A DNA stretch of 64,000 bases from Citrobacter amalonaticus (GCF_002918555.1 NZ_PQMB01000002.1:1093169-1157168), one strand, 5' to 3'; positions 51,633 through 62,823 are shown, numbered from the stretch's first letter. Numbers and translations are program-made. Notes: generated from the letters alone by a model not told the origin.

Positions 51633-52532
51633 ATGGATTTTTCGCAGCAGCTACAGGCCTGCGTTGAACAGGCCAATCAGGCGCTAAGCCGTTTTATCGC
51701 GCCACTGCCCTTTCAGAACACTCCCGTGGTCGAAACCATGCAGTATGGCGCATTATTAGGCGGTAAGCGCCTGCGCCCGTTCCTGGTGTACGCGACCGGT
51801 CAGATGTTCGGCGTCAGCCTGAACACGCTGGATGCTCCGGCCGCCGCCGTGGAGTGTATTCACGCTTATTCGTTGATTCATGACGATTTGCCCGCAATGG
51901 ACGACGACGATCTGCGTCGCGGTCAGCCAACCTGCCACGTCAGGTTTGGCGAGGCCAACGCAATCCTGGCTGGCGATGCCTTGCAGACCCTGGCGTTCTC
52001 GATTATCAGCGATGCCCCGATGCCGGAAGTGGCTGATCGCGATCGTATCGCGATGATTTCCGAACTGGCCAATGCCAGCGGTATTGCGGGAATGTGCGGC
52101 GGCCAGGCGTTAGACCTTGATGCCGAAGGGAAGCAGGTGCCGCTGGAAGCGCTGGAGAAAATCCACCGCCACAAAACGGGTGCATTGATTCGCGCGGCGG
52201 TTCGTCTGGGGGCGCTAAGTGCCGGAGAAAACGGCAGAAATGCCCTGCCGATACTCGATAAATACGCAGAAAATATCGGCCTGGCGTTCCAGGTTCAGGA
52301 TGACATTCTGGATGTGGTGGGCGATACTGCAACGTTAGGTAAGCGCCAGGGTGCGGATCAGCAGCTTGGCAAAAGTACCTATCCTGCTCTCCTGGGTCTT
52401 GAGCAAGCCCGGAACAAAGCCCGGGATCTGATCGATGACGCCCGCCAGGCATTAAACCAACTGGCCGCGCAGTCACTCGATACCTCGGCACTGGAAGCGC
52501 TAGCGAACTATATAATCCTGCGTGATAAATAA
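51633..52532 (+). CDS. ispA: IspA, farnesyl diphosphate synthase
   Basis: IspA condenses IPP with DMAPP and then GPP to make farnesyl diphosphate for undecaprenyl and quinone pathways. The 299-aa protein has the first Asp-rich motif [14 protein letters not shown] (about residues 84-95) and the second DDILDVVGD, both needed for Mg2+ and allylic diphosphate. It lies between xseB and dxs in a conserved operon. Confidence 0.97.
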   Translation: MDFSQQLQACVEQANQALSRFIAPLPFQNTPVVETMQYGALLGGKRLRPFLVYATGQMFGVSLNTLDAPAAAVECIHAYSLIHDDLPAMDDDDLRRGQPTCHVRFGEANAILAGDALQTLAFSIISDAPMPEVADRDRIAMISELANASGIAGMCGGQALDLDAEGKQVPLEALEKIHRHKTGALIRAAVRLGALSAGENGRNALPILDKYAENIGLAFQVQDDILDVVGDTATLGKRQGADQQLGKSTYPALLGLEQARNKARDLIDDARQALNQLAAQSLDTSALEALANYIILRDK

Positions 52533-52555
52533 ACAACATATCCAATGAGCTTGCG

Positions 52556-54418
52556 ATGAGTTTTGATATAGCCAAATACCCGACCCTGGCACTGGTTGAC
52601 TCGACTTCAGAGTTACGCCTGCTACCAAAAGAGAGTCTGCCGAAACTCTGCGACGAACTGCGCCGCTACTTACTCGACAGCGTGAGTCGCTCCAGCGGAC
52701 ACTTCGCCTCCGGGCTGGGTACGGTGGAGCTCACCGTGGCGCTGCACTATGTCTATAACACCCCGTTTGACCAGCTGATCTGGGATGTGGGGCATCAGGC
52801 TTATCCGCATAAAATTCTCACAGGCCGTCGCGACAAAATTGGCACCATCCGTCAGAAAGGTGGCCTGCACCCGTTCCCGTGGCGTGGTGAAAGCGAGTAC
52901 GACGTGCTGAGCGTCGGTCACTCCTCCACCTCGATCAGCGCCGGCATTGGTATTGCGGTTGCCGCAGAGAAAGAAGGCAAAGGGCGTCGTACCGTCTGCG
53001 TGATTGGTGACGGGGCGATCACGGCTGGCATGGCATTTGAAGCCATGAATCATGCGGGTGATATCAAACCCGATATGCTGGTCATTCTCAACGATAACGA
53101 AATGTCGATCTCAGAAAACGTTGGGGCGCTGAACAACCACCTGGCGCAGCTCCTTTCCGGCAAGCTCTATTCAACGTTGCGCGAAGGTGGGAAGAAAGTT
53201 TTCTCCGGCGTACCGCCGATTAAAGAGCTGCTCAAGCGTACCGAAGAACACATCAAAGGTATGGTGGTACCCGGCACGCTGTTTGAAGAGCTGGGCTTTA
53301 ACTATATCGGTCCGGTCGACGGTCACGATGTGCCCGGCCTGATCAGCACGCTAAAAAACATGCGCGACCTGAAAGGCCCGCAGTTTCTGCATATCATGAC
53401 CAAAAAAGGGCGTGGTTACGAACCGGCGGAAAAAGACCCAATTACCTTCCATGCGGTCCCCAAATTCGATCCTTCCAGCGGCTGTCTGCCGAAGAGCAGC
53501 GGCGGCCTGCCGAGCTACTCCAAAATCTTTGGCGACTGGCTGTGTGAAACAGCCGCGAAAGACAGCAAGCTGATGGCTATCACCCCGGCAATGCGCGAAG
53601 GCTCCGGCATGGTTGAGTTCTCGCGTAAATTCCCGGATCGCTATTTTGACGTGGCGATTGCCGAACAGCACGCGGTGACCTTTGCGGCTGGCCTGGCGAT
53701 TGGTGGCTATAAGCCGATTGTGGCTATCTACTCCACCTTCCTGCAGCGCGCCTACGATCAGGTGCTGCATGATGTGGCAATCCAAAAACTGCCAGTGATG
53801 TTCGCCATTGACCGTGCGGGGATCGTCGGCGCTGACGGACAAACACACCAGGGCGCGTTCGATCTCTCTTACCTGCGCTGCATCCCGGATATGGTCATCA
53901 TGACGCCGAGCGATGAAAACGAATGCCGTCAGATGCTGTTTACCGGCTATCACTACAATAAAGGTCCGACGGCGGTACGTTATCCGCGCGGCAACGCGGT
54001 TGGCGTTGAGCTAACGCCGCTGCAAAAGCTGCCAATCGGCAAAGGTATCGTGAAACGTCACGGCGAGAAACTGGCGATTCTGAACTTTGGTACGCTGATG
54101 CCGGAGGCGACGAAGGTGGCCGAATCGCTGAACGCAACCCTGGTCGATATGCGCTTTGTGAAGCCGCTGGATGAAACGCTGATTCTGGAGATGGCGGAGC
54201 GTCACGATGCCCTGATCACCATTGAAGAGAATGCGATCATGGGCGGTGCGGGCAGCGGCGTGAACGAAGTGCTTATGGCGCATCGCAAACCGGTGCCAGT
54301 GCTCAATATTGGCCTGCCCGACTTTTTTATTCCGCAAGGTACGCAAGAGGAAGCCCGCGCAGAAATTGGCCTTGATGCCGCAAGTATTGAAGTCAAAATC
54401 AAAACCTGGCTGGCATAA
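52556..54418 (+). CDS. dxs: Dxs, 1-deoxy-D-xylulose-5-phosphate synthase
   Basis: Dxs makes DXP from pyruvate and glyceraldehyde 3-phosphate with thiamine diphosphate. DXP feeds the MEP isoprenoid pathway and also thiamine and pyridoxal. The 620-aa transketolase-like protein has the ThDP motif [18 protein letters not shown], catalytic [12 protein letters not shown] and the [12 protein letters not shown] segment. It starts 23 bp after ispA. Its product and IspA's substrates belong to the same pathway. Confidence 0.97.
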   Translation: MSFDIAKYPTLALVDSTSELRLLPKESLPKLCDELRRYLLDSVSRSSGHFASGLGTVELTVALHYVYNTPFDQLIWDVGHQAYPHKILTGRRDKIGTIRQKGGLHPFPWRGESEYDVLSVGHSSTSISAGIGIAVAAEKEGKGRRTVCVIGDGAITAGMAFEAMNHAGDIKPDMLVILNDNEMSISENVGALNNHLAQLLSGKLYSTLREGGKKVFSGVPPIKELLKRTEEHIKGMVVPGTLFEELGFNYIGPVDGHDVPGLISTLKNMRDLKGPQFLHIMTKKGRGYEPAEKDPITFHAVPKFDPSSGCLPKSSGGLPSYSKIFGDWLCETAAKDSKLMAITPAMREGSGMVEFSRKFPDRYFDVAIAEQHAVTFAAGLAIGGYKPIVAIYSTFLQRAYDQVLHDVAIQKLPVMFAIDRAGIVGADGQTHQGAFDLSYLRCIPDMVIMTPSDENECRQMLFTGYHYNKGPTAVRYPRGNAVGVELTPLQKLPIGKGIVKRHGEKLAILNFGTLMPEATKVAESLNATLVDMRFVKPLDETLILEMAERHDALITIEENAIMGGAGSGVNEVLMAHRKPVPVLNIGLPDFFIPQGTQEEARAEIGLDAASIEVKIKTWLA

Positions 54419-54474
54419 TCCTCTCCCCACTCCTGCTATGCTTACTCATTAACAAGCTAAACAGGAGTGGGTAG

Positions 54475-55449
54475 ATGAAATACAACACTTTAGGAAAAAC
54501 AGACCTTCGGGTTTCCCGCCTTTGCCTGGGCTGCATGACGTTTGGTGAACCCAATCGCGGCAATCACGCCTGGACCCTTCCGGAAGAGAGTAGTCGTCCC
54601 ATTATCAAACGCGCCCTTGAAGGCGGCATTAACTTCTTTGATACCGCCAACAGCTATTCTGCGGGCAGCAGTGAAGAGATTGTCGGTCGTGCCCTGCGTG
54701 ATTTTGCTCGCCGCGAAGAGGTGGTAGTAGCCACCAAGGTTTTTCACCCGGTTGACGATCTGCCTGAAGGGTTATCCCGAGCGCAAATTTTACGTTCCAT
54801 TGACGACAGCCTGAGACGCCTGGGTATGGATTATGTCGATATCCTGCAAATTCACCGCTGGGACTACAACACCCCGATTGAAGAGACGCTGGAGGCACTG
54901 AACGACGTGGTGAAAGCCGGAAAAGCACGCTATATCGGCGCGTCCTCCATGCACGCCGCGCAGTTTGCTCAGGCGCTGGCGCTGCAAAAGCAGCACGGCT
55001 GGGCGCAGTTCGTCAGCATGCAGGATCACTACAACCTGATCTATCGCGAAGAAGAGCGTGAGATGCTGCCACTGTGCTATCAGGAAGGCGTGGCGGTTAT
55101 TCCGTGGAGTCCGCTGGCGCGTGGAAGATTAACCCGCCCATGGGGAGAAACCACGGCCCGTCTGGTCTCCGATGAGTTCGGTAAAAATTTATATAAGCAA
55201 AGCGATGAAAATGACGCGCAAATTGCTGAACGTCTGAGGGGTGTCAGTGAGGAACTTGGCGCAACACGTGCCCAGGTAGCGCTGGCATGGCTGCTGAGTA
55301 AACCCGGCATCGCCGCGCCAATCATCGGTACATCACGTGAAGAACAGTTAGATGAATTGCTGAGCGCAGTGGATCTGACGCTGAAACCAGAACACATTGC
55401 CGAACTGGAAACGCCCTACCAGCCACACCCGGTAGTCGGATTTAAATAA
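54475..55449 (+). CDS. yajO: YajO, aldo-keto reductase
   Basis: YajO is an aldo-keto reductase tied in E. coli to thiamine-precursor and xylose metabolism. The 324-aa protein has the (beta/alpha)8 family markers: GGINFFDTANSYSAGSSEEIVG with the catalytic Asp and Tyr, VVVATKVFHP with the Lys, and DILQIHRWD with the His. It follows dxs after 56 bp on the same strand. Confidence 0.93.
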   Translation: MKYNTLGKTDLRVSRLCLGCMTFGEPNRGNHAWTLPEESSRPIIKRALEGGINFFDTANSYSAGSSEEIVGRALRDFARREEVVVATKVFHPVDDLPEGLSRAQILRSIDDSLRRLGMDYVDILQIHRWDYNTPIEETLEALNDVVKAGKARYIGASSMHAAQFAQALALQKQHGWAQFVSMQDHYNLIYREEEREMLPLCYQEGVAVIPWSPLARGRLTRPWGETTARLVSDEFGKNLYKQSDENDAQIAERLRGVSEELGATRAQVALAWLLSKPGIAAPIIGTSREEQLDELLSAVDLTLKPEHIAELETPYQPHPVVGFK

Positions 55450-55562
55450 CCGGCCTTGCCGGATGGTGCTGCGCTTATCCGGCCTGCATCCGTGCGCAAC
55501 AATGGCATCATGCGCCCGTAGGCCGGATAAGGCATTTATGCCGCCATCCGGCAAAAGCCAGG
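55450..55562. repeat. BIME (REP cluster) between yajO and pgpA
   Basis: Inverted REP units are visible: TTGCCGGATGGTGCTGCGCTTATCCGGCC, then GCCCGTAGGCCGGATAAGGC, then TGCCGCCATCCGGCAA. They form a mosaic hairpin array between convergent yajO and pgpA. Confidence 0.85.
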
Positions 55563-55565
55563 CGC

Positions 55566-56081
55566 TTAAAATATCCCGACCGGCCAGTGGTGCCCAATAA
55601 AATAGAGGATCCCGGCGGAAATCACTCCGGCAACGATGTCATCCACCATAATGCCCATCCCACCGTGAACGTTGCGATCAAACCAGCGAATTGGCCACGG
55701 CTTCCACATATCCAGAATCCGGAAAATCACAAAACCGGCGGCAACCCACTGCCAGTCATTGGTTGGCAGCGCCATCAGAGTTATCCACATCCCGATAAAC
55801 TCATCCCAGACGATGCTACCGTGATCGTGTACGCCCATATCTTTCGCCGTCTGGTGGCAAAGATACACCCCGATGCAAATTCCTGACATCACCACCAGCG
55901 AATAGAGCTGCCAGGGCAGGAAGGTCATCAGATACCAGAACGGGATCGCCGCCAGCGATCCCATCGTCCCCGGCACGACCGGGCTAAGCCCGCTACCAAA
56001 TCCGGTGGCAAGCAGGTGCCACGGATTACGCAGATTTAACCGGCTTTTCGCAACATCTTTATGGCGAGGCAAAATGGTCAT
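55566..56081 (-). CDS. pgpA: PgpA, phosphatidylglycerophosphatase A
   Basis: PgpA dephosphorylates phosphatidylglycerol phosphate in the inner membrane. The 171-aa protein has several membrane helices and conserved acidic segments [13 protein letters not shown] and [13 protein letters not shown]. The ATG at 56081 gives [15 protein letters not shown], as in E. coli. It overlaps the 3' end of thiL by 23 bp, so the two are co-transcribed. Confidence 0.94.
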   Translation of the reverse strand: MTILPRHKDVAKSRLNLRNPWHLLATGFGSGLSPVVPGTMGSLAAIPFWYLMTFLPWQLYSLVVMSGICIGVYLCHQTAKDMGVHDHGSIVWDEFIGMWITLMALPTNDWQWVAAGFVIFRILDMWKPWPIRWFDRNVHGGMGIMVDDIVAGVISAGILYFIGHHWPVGIF

Positions 56082-57036
56082 ATCCTTTCCAGTCAAAAGT
56101 GACAGGCTTTCCGTCACGCACAAAACTTATACCTTCCACATCCGCACTCATCTGCCCGATGCAGGTAAAGGTTACGCCGAGATGAGCGAGAGCCACGTCG
56201 AGCGCGCCACGGTTCAACTCTGGTACCGTAAAGCATAATTCATAATCTTCGCCACCGGAAAGCGCCCACCGCAGCGCCTGCTCCGGTGCCACATGGCGAG
56301 TCATAGCCGAAGACAAGGGGATCGCCTCCACCTCAACCCGCGCACCGCACGCGCTGGCGTTGACAATATGTCCAAGGTCAGAAATCAGGCCATCAGAGAG
56401 ATCGATGGCCGAATTCGCCAGATCGCGCAGCGCCTGGCCCTGCAAAATGCGCGGCGTCGGGCGCAGATGACGTTTCAACAGATAAGCGGCATCCTGGGCA
56501 TCGTTAACCTGCAGACGATCCTGCAAAATTGCCAGCCCCGCCGCGCTGTCACCCGGCGTGCCCGTCACGTAAATCCAGTCCCCCGGTTTCGCGCCAGAGC
56601 GTTTCAGAGCGCGTCCCACCGGAACGTAGCCGTGGATACCCAACGTCATAGAGAGTGGACCGCGCGTGGTATCGCCGCCAATCAGCTGCATATCGTAGTA
56701 ATTCAGAAGTTCAAACAGACCGTCGCTGAACGCTTCGAGCCAGGCTTCATCGACGTCAGGCAGCGTTAAAGCCAGCGTCAGCCAGGCCGGATCGGCCCCC
56801 ATTGCCGCCAGATCGCTTAAGTTCACCGCCAGCGCTTTATGTGCCAAATCGGCAGGATCGATATCGGCCAGGAAATGGTTGCCAACAACCAGCGTATCGG
56901 TACTGATCGCCAGGGTCTGCTTTTCAGGAATATTCAGGAGTGCGCAGTCGTCGCCAATACCGGTTTCGACATCAAGACGAGAGCTTCTTACGCGGTCAAA
57001 ATAACGGGCAATCAGGGAGAACTCGCCGCATGCCAT
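56059..57036 (-). CDS. thiL: ThiL, thiamine-monophosphate kinase
   Basis: ThiL phosphorylates thiamine monophosphate to the active diphosphate. The 325-aa protein has the N-terminal GIGDDCALL and [28 protein letters not shown] segments of the PurM/ThiL fold and the [13 protein letters not shown] and GEDYEL motifs later. It overlaps pgpA by 23 bp and starts beyond a hairpin that follows nusB. Confidence 0.95.
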   Translation of the reverse strand: MACGEFSLIARYFDRVRSSRLDVETGIGDDCALLNIPEKQTLAISTDTLVVGNHFLADIDPADLAHKALAVNLSDLAAMGADPAWLTLALTLPDVDEAWLEAFSDGLFELLNYYDMQLIGGDTTRGPLSMTLGIHGYVPVGRALKRSGAKPGDWIYVTGTPGDSAAGLAILQDRLQVNDAQDAAYLLKRHLRPTPRILQGQALRDLANSAIDLSDGLISDLGHIVNASACGARVEVEAIPLSSAMTRHVAPEQALRWALSGGEDYELCFTVPELNRGALDVALAHLGVTFTCIGQMSADVEGISFVRDGKPVTFDWKGYDHFASP

Positions 57037-57053
57037 ACGTTATGCCTCTGCAG

Positions 57054-57105
57054 GAAAAAAGAAAAGGCCGGAGACAACGGGGAGCAACCCCGCCATCTTC
57101 CGGCC
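57054..57105 (-). terminator. terminator-like hairpin between nusB and thiL
   Basis: GGCCGGA / TCCGGCC with an inner CGGGG / CCCCG pair is followed on the minus strand by TTTTCTTTTTTCC. It lies between nusB and thiL, which are in the same direction, so thiL probably depends on read-through or its own promoter. Confidence 0.75.
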
Positions 57106-57113
57106 TGGTGTAA

Positions 57114-57533
57114 TCACTTTTTGTTGGGGCGAATCACAGGAGCGGCTTTATCCAGCACGCCATTGACGAATTTATGGCTGTCTTCCGCACCAAACGTTTT
57201 TGCCAGTTCAATCGCTTCGTTGATGGCCACCTTATAAGGCACATCGCTGCGTTTGGACAGTTCGAACAGCGCAATACGTAGTACAGCTTTTTCAACCTGG
57301 CCCAGTTCTTCCAACAAACGAGACAGGTAAGGCTTCATCAGACCATCCAGGTACGCGCTGTTAGTCGCCACCCCGGACAGCAGTTCACGGAAGTACAGAA
57401 CGTCGACATCTTTCACGTCCTGCTCCGCCAGGAACTGGTATTCAACATCAGCGATGTCGTTCTGGGACAACTGCCAGGAGTAGAGCGCCTGAACGGCACA
57501 CTCACGAGCGCGGCGACGAGCAGCAGGTTTCAC
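57114..57533 (-). CDS. nusB: NusB, transcription antitermination factor
   Basis: NusB binds boxA RNA with NusE (S10) and supports rRNA antitermination. The 139-aa all-helical protein ([23 protein letters not shown] to [11 protein letters not shown]) is almost the same as E. coli NusB. It follows ribE after 19 bp and is separated from thiL by a terminator-like hairpin. Confidence 0.97.
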   Translation of the reverse strand: MKPAARRRARECAVQALYSWQLSQNDIADVEYQFLAEQDVKDVDVLYFRELLSGVATNSAYLDGLMKPYLSRLLEELGQVEKAVLRIALFELSKRSDVPYKVAINEAIELAKTFGAEDSHKFVNGVLDKAAPVIRPNKK

Positions 57534-57552
57534 GGATTTCCCCTTACAAAAA

Positions 57553-58023
57553 TCAGGCCTTGATGGCTTTCAATACATTAATCATTTCAAGCGCGGTCAG
57601 TGCAGCTTCCGCGCCTTTGTTGCCAGCTTTGGTGCCGGCACGCTCAATAGCTTGTTCAATACTTTCGGTGGTCAGAACGCCAAATGCTACCGGAATTTCG
57701 TTGTCCTGAGCGACGTGCGCCAGGCCATTGCTTGCACCACCAGCCACATATTCGAAGTGCGCAGTGCCGCCACGAATAACGGTACCCAGCGCAATCACTG
57801 CGTCATATTTGCCGGTTTTGGCCAGTGCGCCCGCCGCCAGCGGCAGCTCATAGGCACCTGGAACCCAAACGATGGTAATATTTTCATCTTTTACCTGACC
57901 AATGCGCTTGAGTGCGTCTAACGCACCTTCCAGCAGGCTGTCATTGATAAAGTTGTTGAAACGCGCAATGGTGATGGCGACGCGAGCGTCCGGGGTAGCA
58001 ACGTTAGCTTCAATAATGTTCAT
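57553..58023 (-). CDS. ribE: RibE (RibH), 6,7-dimethyl-8-ribityllumazine synthase
   Basis: RibE joins the ribityl-aminopyrimidine and dihydroxybutanone phosphate to lumazine, the riboflavin precursor. The 156-aa protein forms icosahedral capsids in E. coli. Visible signatures are [29 protein letters not shown] and [14 protein letters not shown] with the catalytic His. It lies between ribD and nusB in the usual order. Confidence 0.97.
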   Translation of the reverse strand: MNIIEANVATPDARVAITIARFNNFINDSLLEGALDALKRIGQVKDENITIVWVPGAYELPLAAGALAKTGKYDAVIALGTVIRGGTAHFEYVAGGASNGLAHVAQDNEIPVAFGVLTTESIEQAIERAGTKAGNKGAEAALTALEMINVLKAIKA

Positions 58024-58110
58024 ATTCTTCCTTCGGGTTCGATATAGCCCCGCAGGGGGGCGGATTCTATCATAATAATTGGTGCGCTGCTTCCCTTTCG
58101 CTTGGGGAGA

Positions 58111-59214
58111 TCATGCGCCCACTAAATGCAGGCAAACATCCGGACCTACATGGCGTATTTCATTGAATTTAAAATGGGGCGCGTCATTTAATTTCTCAAG
58201 CCCCGGCAACACACATAACCCCCTGGCGTCACTGCCTAATAGTGTAGGTGCCATGTAAACAATAAGCTCATCAACCACGCCCGCCTGGAGCAGCGCGCCC
58301 GCAAGCGTCGGCCCCGCTTCCACCCAGAGACTGTTAATCTGCTGTTTGCCCAGTAGCATCATCAGTACAACCAGATCCAGATGACCATTATGCTCCGGCA
58401 CCTGAATCGAACGAACCGATTCGGGCCAGATTCGGGGATCCTCTTTCGTGCGCGCAAACCAGGTTTCTCCTGGCTGCTGCACAATACGATGATCCGGTGT
58501 TACCCGGTTCTGACTGTCGATAACAATACGAACAGGCTGACGCAAGTTTTCCTGCGGATAAATCGCCTGCGTGGCCTCGTCAAGTTCAGGCCAGCGCACG
58601 GTAAGCTGTGGGTCGTCCGCCAATACCGTTGCGCTACTGGTCAGTATGGCGTGGCTCCGGGCGCGCAGACGCTGCACGTCCCGTCGCGCTTGCGGCGAGG
58701 TAATCCACTGACTTTCACCGCTGGCCATCGCCGTACGCCCATCCACTGAAGCGCCAAGCTTGAGCTGTACATACGGAAACCCGGTGCGCATCCGTTTGAG
58801 AAAGCCTTTATTTAACGCTTCCACTTCGCTCATCATCAACCCGTGGCTGACGTCGATCCCCGCCTGCTGAAGACGATAAAGTCCGCGTCCTGCCACCTGC
58901 GGATTGGGATCCTGCATCGCGGCGACGACGCGCGCCACGCCTGCGGCAATCAGCGCATCGCAGCACGGCGGCGTACGACCATGGTGGCTGCACGGTTCGA
59001 GCGTCACATAAGCGGTCGCCCCCCGGGCTTTTTCTCCGGCCATGCGTAAAGCATGAACTTCAGCATGCGGCTCACCGGCGCGATGATGGTAACCCTCACC
59101 GACAATCTCGCCGTCTTTGACGATCACGCAGCCCACGTTAGGATTCGGGTGAGTCGTGAAACGCCCGCGCTGCGCCAGTTTCAGCGCTCGCGCCATGTAT
59201 AACTCATCCTGCAT
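58111..59214 (-). CDS. ribD: RibD, bifunctional pyrimidine deaminase / reductase
   Basis: RibD carries out the deaminase and reductase steps that follow GTP cyclohydrolase II in riboflavin synthesis. The 367-aa protein has the N-terminal zinc deaminase motif HAEVHAL and PCSHHGRTPPCCDAL, and a C-terminal NADPH reductase domain starting near LKLGASVDGRTAMASGESQ. nrdR lies 3 bp upstream on the same strand. Confidence 0.96.
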   Translation of the reverse strand: MQDELYMARALKLAQRGRFTTHPNPNVGCVIVKDGEIVGEGYHHRAGEPHAEVHALRMAGEKARGATAYVTLEPCSHHGRTPPCCDALIAAGVARVVAAMQDPNPQVAGRGLYRLQQAGIDVSHGLMMSEVEALNKGFLKRMRTGFPYVQLKLGASVDGRTAMASGESQWITSPQARRDVQRLRARSHAILTSSATVLADDPQLTVRWPELDEATQAIYPQENLRQPVRIVIDSQNRVTPDHRIVQQPGETWFARTKEDPRIWPESVRSIQVPEHNGHLDLVVLMMLLGKQQINSLWVEAGPTLAGALLQAGVVDELIVYMAPTLLGSDARGLCVLPGLEKLNDAPHFKFNEIRHVGPDVCLHLVGA

Positions 59215-59217
59215 GGC

Positions 59218-59703
<486 letters not shown>

Positions 59704-59819
59704 TTACCCTGAACTGACGTGACAACAAAGGCGGAGCGCTTTTGAGACAAAGGATCGCTGTCTTTGTTCACTTTTCGATCTACCATTAGGCTATCGCGAC
59801 AATCAAGGAAATAATCTAT

Positions 59820-60359
59820 ATGACAAGACGTTACCTAAGAATCCTCCTGGTGGGAAGTCTATTTAGTCTTAGCGCCTGTGCCCAGCCAAGCGAAGTACGC
59901 CAGATGAACCAGAGCGTCAGCACACTGAATAAAGAGATGACACAGCTCAATCAGGAGACAATAAAAATTACCCAGCAAAATACGCTGAATGCCAAATCCG
60001 CCAGCGGCGTATACCTGCTACCGGGTTCCAGAACCCCTGCCCGCCTGAACAGCCAGATTGGCACGCTGCGCATGTCGCTAATGAATATCGCTCCCAATGC
60101 CGACGGCACGCGCTTGACGCTCCGCATTCAGGGAGAGTCTGACGATCCATTACCGGCGTTCAGTGGTACCGTTGAATATGGGCAAATTCAGGGAACAACT
60201 GACAATTATCAGGAAGTGAATGTTCAGAATCAGTTGATTAATGCCCCAGCCAGCATCCTCGCCCCCAGCGATGTAGATATCCCGTTACAGTTAAATGGTG
60301 TGACGCCCGAACAGTTAGGTTTCGTTCGCATCCACGACATCCAGCCTGTTACACAATAA
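59820..60359 (+). CDS. yajI: YajI, putative lipoprotein
   Basis: The 179-aa protein has a lipoprotein signal (RILLVGSLFSLSAC, Cys20). An N-terminal coiled-coil-like helical part (MNQSVSTLNKEMTQLNQETIK) and a DUF3251-type beta domain follow. The function is unknown. It is divergent from nrdR and equal in length to E. coli YajI. Confidence 0.9.
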   Translation: MTRRYLRILLVGSLFSLSACAQPSEVRQMNQSVSTLNKEMTQLNQETIKITQQNTLNAKSASGVYLLPGSRTPARLNSQIGTLRMSLMNIAPNADGTRLTLRIQGESDDPLPAFSGTVEYGQIQGTTDNYQEVNVQNQLINAPASILAPSDVDIPLQLNGVTPEQLGFVRIHDIQPVTQ

Positions 60360-60657
60360 ACCTCCAGACGGAACGTTTTGTGCGTTCCGCAACATCCCCC
60401 ACGCCACTCGTGTGACTCTTCTTACATCATCATAAATTTTGGTAAAAGTTGGCAACATTCACCAGAGTGAGTACAATCGCCGCGCTAAAATACACAAACG
60501 TGAACGCAATCGATTACGCAAATGATAGAACTGTGAAACAACACATATTTTTGTGAGCAATGATTTTTATAATAGGCTCCGCAGAAACACGAAATATTTA
60601 GAAACGCTTATTGCGCATTTTTCACTCCCGTCAGGGATTTCAAACAGTGGCATACAT
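60360..60657 (+). promoter_or_regulatory. tsx promoter region
   Basis: About 300 bp before tsx contain ACGCAATCGATTACGC (60504-60519), which is similar to a PurR box. Two TGTGA half-sites at 60532 and 60552 are exactly 20 bp apart, and a perfect TATAAT lies at 60568-60573. A CRP-CytR-dependent promoter is known for tsx in E. coli. The first TGTGA motif would be centred near -40. Individual assignments are by eye. Confidence 0.6.
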
Positions 60658-61542
60658 ATGAAAAAAACATTACTTGCAGCCGGTGCAGTGCTCGCGCTTT
60701 CTTCATCATTCACCGTGAACGCAGCGGAAAATGATAAACCGCAGTATCTTTCCGACTGGTGGCACCAGAGTGTCAACGTTGTAGGCAGCTACCACACCCG
60801 TTTCGGACCGCAGATCCGCAACGATACCTACCTGGAATATGAAGCTTTTGCGAAAAAAGACTGGTTCGATTTCTATGGTTACATGGATGCACCTGTCTTC
60901 TTTGGCGGCAACACTGATGCGAAAGGTATCTGGAACCACGGTTCTCCGCTGTTTATGGAAATCGAACCGCGCTTCTCCATCGATAAACTGACCGGCACCG
61001 ACCTGAGCTTCGGTCCGTTCAAAGAGTGGTACTTCGCCAATAACTACATCTACGACATGGGTCGTAACAAAGATGGCCGTCAGAGCACCTGGTATATGGG
61101 TCTGGGTACCGACATCGATACCGGTCTGCCAATGAGCCTGTCTCTGAACGTGTATGCCAAATACCAGTGGCAGAATTACGGTGCCGCTAACGAAAACGAA
61201 TGGGACGGCTACCGTTTCAAAGTGAAATACTTTGTCCCTATCACCCAGCTGTGGGGCGGCAACCTGAGCTACATCGGCTTTACCAACTTTGACTGGGGAT
61301 CCGATCTGGGCGACAACGACTTCTCCGATCTGAACGGTAATAAAGCGCGAACTAACGACTCGATTGCTTCCAGTCACATTCTGGCGCTGAATTATGATCA
61401 CTGGCACTACTCAGTTGTGGCTCGTTACTGGCACAACGGGGGTCAGTGGAATGATGATGCCGAGCTGAACTTCGGTAAAGGCAACTTCAACGTCCACTCT
61501 ACGGGTTGGGGTGGGTATCTGGTTGTGGGTTACAACTTCTAA
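60658..61542 (+). CDS. tsx: Tsx, nucleoside-specific outer-membrane channel
   Basis: Tsx lets nucleosides cross the outer membrane and is a receptor for phage T6 and colicin K. The 294-aa product begins [22 protein letters not shown], a signal peptide. It is a 12-strand beta-barrel ending in the outer-membrane Phe (VVGYNF). It differs from E. coli Tsx mainly around residues 220-232 ([13 protein letters not shown]), a loop likely exposed to phage. An upstream in-frame ATG is in the promoter and rejected. Confidence 0.97.
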   Translation: MKKTLLAAGAVLALSSSFTVNAAENDKPQYLSDWWHQSVNVVGSYHTRFGPQIRNDTYLEYEAFAKKDWFDFYGYMDAPVFFGGNTDAKGIWNHGSPLFMEIEPRFSIDKLTGTDLSFGPFKEWYFANNYIYDMGRNKDGRQSTWYMGLGTDIDTGLPMSLSLNVYAKYQWQNYGAANENEWDGYRFKVKYFVPITQLWGGNLSYIGFTNFDWGSDLGDNDFSDLNGNKARTNDSIASSHILALNYDHWHYSVVARYWHNGGQWNDDAELNFGKGNFNVHSTGWGGYLVVGYNF

Positions 61543-61569
61543 GCGCCCTGCTCTAAGCTGTTTTATTTT

Positions 61570-61597
61570 CCGGATGGCGTCGCAATACGCCATCCGG
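61570..61597. repeat. REP-like hairpin after tsx
   Basis: CCGGATGGCGT / ACGCCATCCGG, a perfect 11-bp stem, lies 28 bp after the tsx stop codon between convergent tsx and yajD. It may also help end tsx transcription. Confidence 0.8.
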
Positions 61598-61655
61598 CAT
61601 TTCAGGCTTTGTCATCGCTCTCAAAGCCCCAGACGGACAACTCGTCGGTACGCTG

Positions 61656-62003
61656 TTATTTCTTCTGATCCATCATCGCTTTCAAATTAGCGAACGGGTT
61701 ATGCACTGCAACACCAACATCTTTCTGCGCATCCTCCCCGGCAATAACCGTTGAGCCATACTGATCGGCCTCGGTATATTTCGAATGCTCATGATCGTGA
61801 CAATACAGGCACAGTAACTCCCAGTTACTGCCGTCTTCCGGGTTGTTAGTGTGGTCATGATCGATATGATGGACCGTTAACTCGCGCAGATTGGAGTAAA
61901 CAAATTCGCGAGAGCATCGCCCACATACCCATGGGAATAATTTGAGCGCTTTTTCACGATAGCCGCTTTCCAGCCGCGTGTAGTTTTTAGGGATAATTGC
62001 CAT
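61656..62003 (-). CDS. yajD: YajD, HNH endonuclease-domain protein
   Basis: The 115-aa protein has an HNH-type fold with zinc-binding Cys pair CGRCSREFVY, the LTVHHIDHDHTNNPEDGSNWELLCLYCHDHEHSKY motif with His/Asn/His residues and a second Cys pair. It is nearly identical to E. coli YajD. Its nuclease target is unknown and no phage or restriction genes are near. Confidence 0.9.
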   Translation of the reverse strand: MAIIPKNYTRLESGYREKALKLFPWVCGRCSREFVYSNLRELTVHHIDHDHTNNPEDGSNWELLCLYCHDHEHSKYTEADQYGSTVIAGEDAQKDVGVAVHNPFANLKAMMDQKK

Positions 62004-62105
62004 AGTGATTCTGTATTTGCGTTGAATGTAGAGTTATACGCGAGTTTAACACTCTACGCATACCATTGCCCATGAAGGATTAAGTCAGCTTTAACCGCTG
62101 ATTTT

Positions 62106-62798
62106 TTATGGCCTGTCTTCGCAGCGAACTTTGCGTAAAAAATCACTTAACGATCGGTCCGCACATTCGCGAAACCGCCTGTCGAGCGGGGTAACTTGCA
62201 GACAGCGATCCACACGAAAGCAGCGATAATCTTCTCGTCGCTCACACCATGCCACCAGCAGCCAGTGCTCTCCCCAGAAAAACATCCCCAACGGCTGCAC
62301 ATCACGCCATGAGAGATGCCCCGCTTCATCACGATAATGCAGCGCCAGCACCTGCTGCGCCGAAACAGCACGATGGATGAGATCAAACGCGCTGCGTGAA
62401 TGGGGCTGAGTGCCAAAATCCGGCGCGAAAATCCGCGTCTGCTCGGCCTTACGGCGGCTCTCTTCCGGCAGGATCGCCAGTACTTTTTCCTGCGCGGACT
62501 CCAGTTCACGGGAGAGCGAGTCCCCGCCCCACGTCTTGAGTAAGCGAATGGCGACCATCAGCGCTTCTGATTCGCGATGCGTTAACATCAGCGGTGGCAG
62601 GTCAAATCCGGCCATTAAGCGGTAACCGCAGCCCGCCTCGCCTTCAACGGGCACACCGGATACAGAGAGGTCACGAATATCGCGGTAGATAGTCCGCTCA
62701 GAAACCTCAAGCCGCCCGGCCAACTGCGCCGCCGTTGTCAGCCTTCTGCCACGCAGGATCTGCACAATTTGAAATAAGCGGTCGGCGCGTCGGGTCAT
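62106..62798 (-). CDS. HTH-WYL transcription regulator
   Basis: The 230-aa protein has an N-terminal HTH_11 winged helix (RRLTTAAQLAGRLEVSERTI, about residues 18-37) and a helical linker. A C-terminal WYL ligand domain includes WRDVQPLGMFFWGEHWLLVA. WYL regulators sense nucleic acids or small molecules. It is the last gene of a minus-strand trio after the VOC gene, 25 bp apart, and may control it. The exact orthologue is not recognised. Confidence 0.8.
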   Translation of the reverse strand: MTRRADRLFQIVQILRGRRLTTAAQLAGRLEVSERTIYRDIRDLSVSGVPVEGEAGCGYRLMAGFDLPPLMLTHRESEALMVAIRLLKTWGGDSLSRELESAQEKVLAILPEESRRKAEQTRIFAPDFGTQPHSRSAFDLIHRAVSAQQVLALHYRDEAGHLSWRDVQPLGMFFWGEHWLLVAWCERREDYRCFRVDRCLQVTPLDRRFRECADRSLSDFLRKVRCEDRP

Positions 62799-62823
62799 TT
62801 TAGCTCTCGATATTCAGCGATGA

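Noticed and set aside
58024-58110. FMN riboswitch before ribE
   Set aside because: The 87-bp spacer is too short and has none of the conserved RFN element sequences; in enterobacteria that element lies upstream of ribB.
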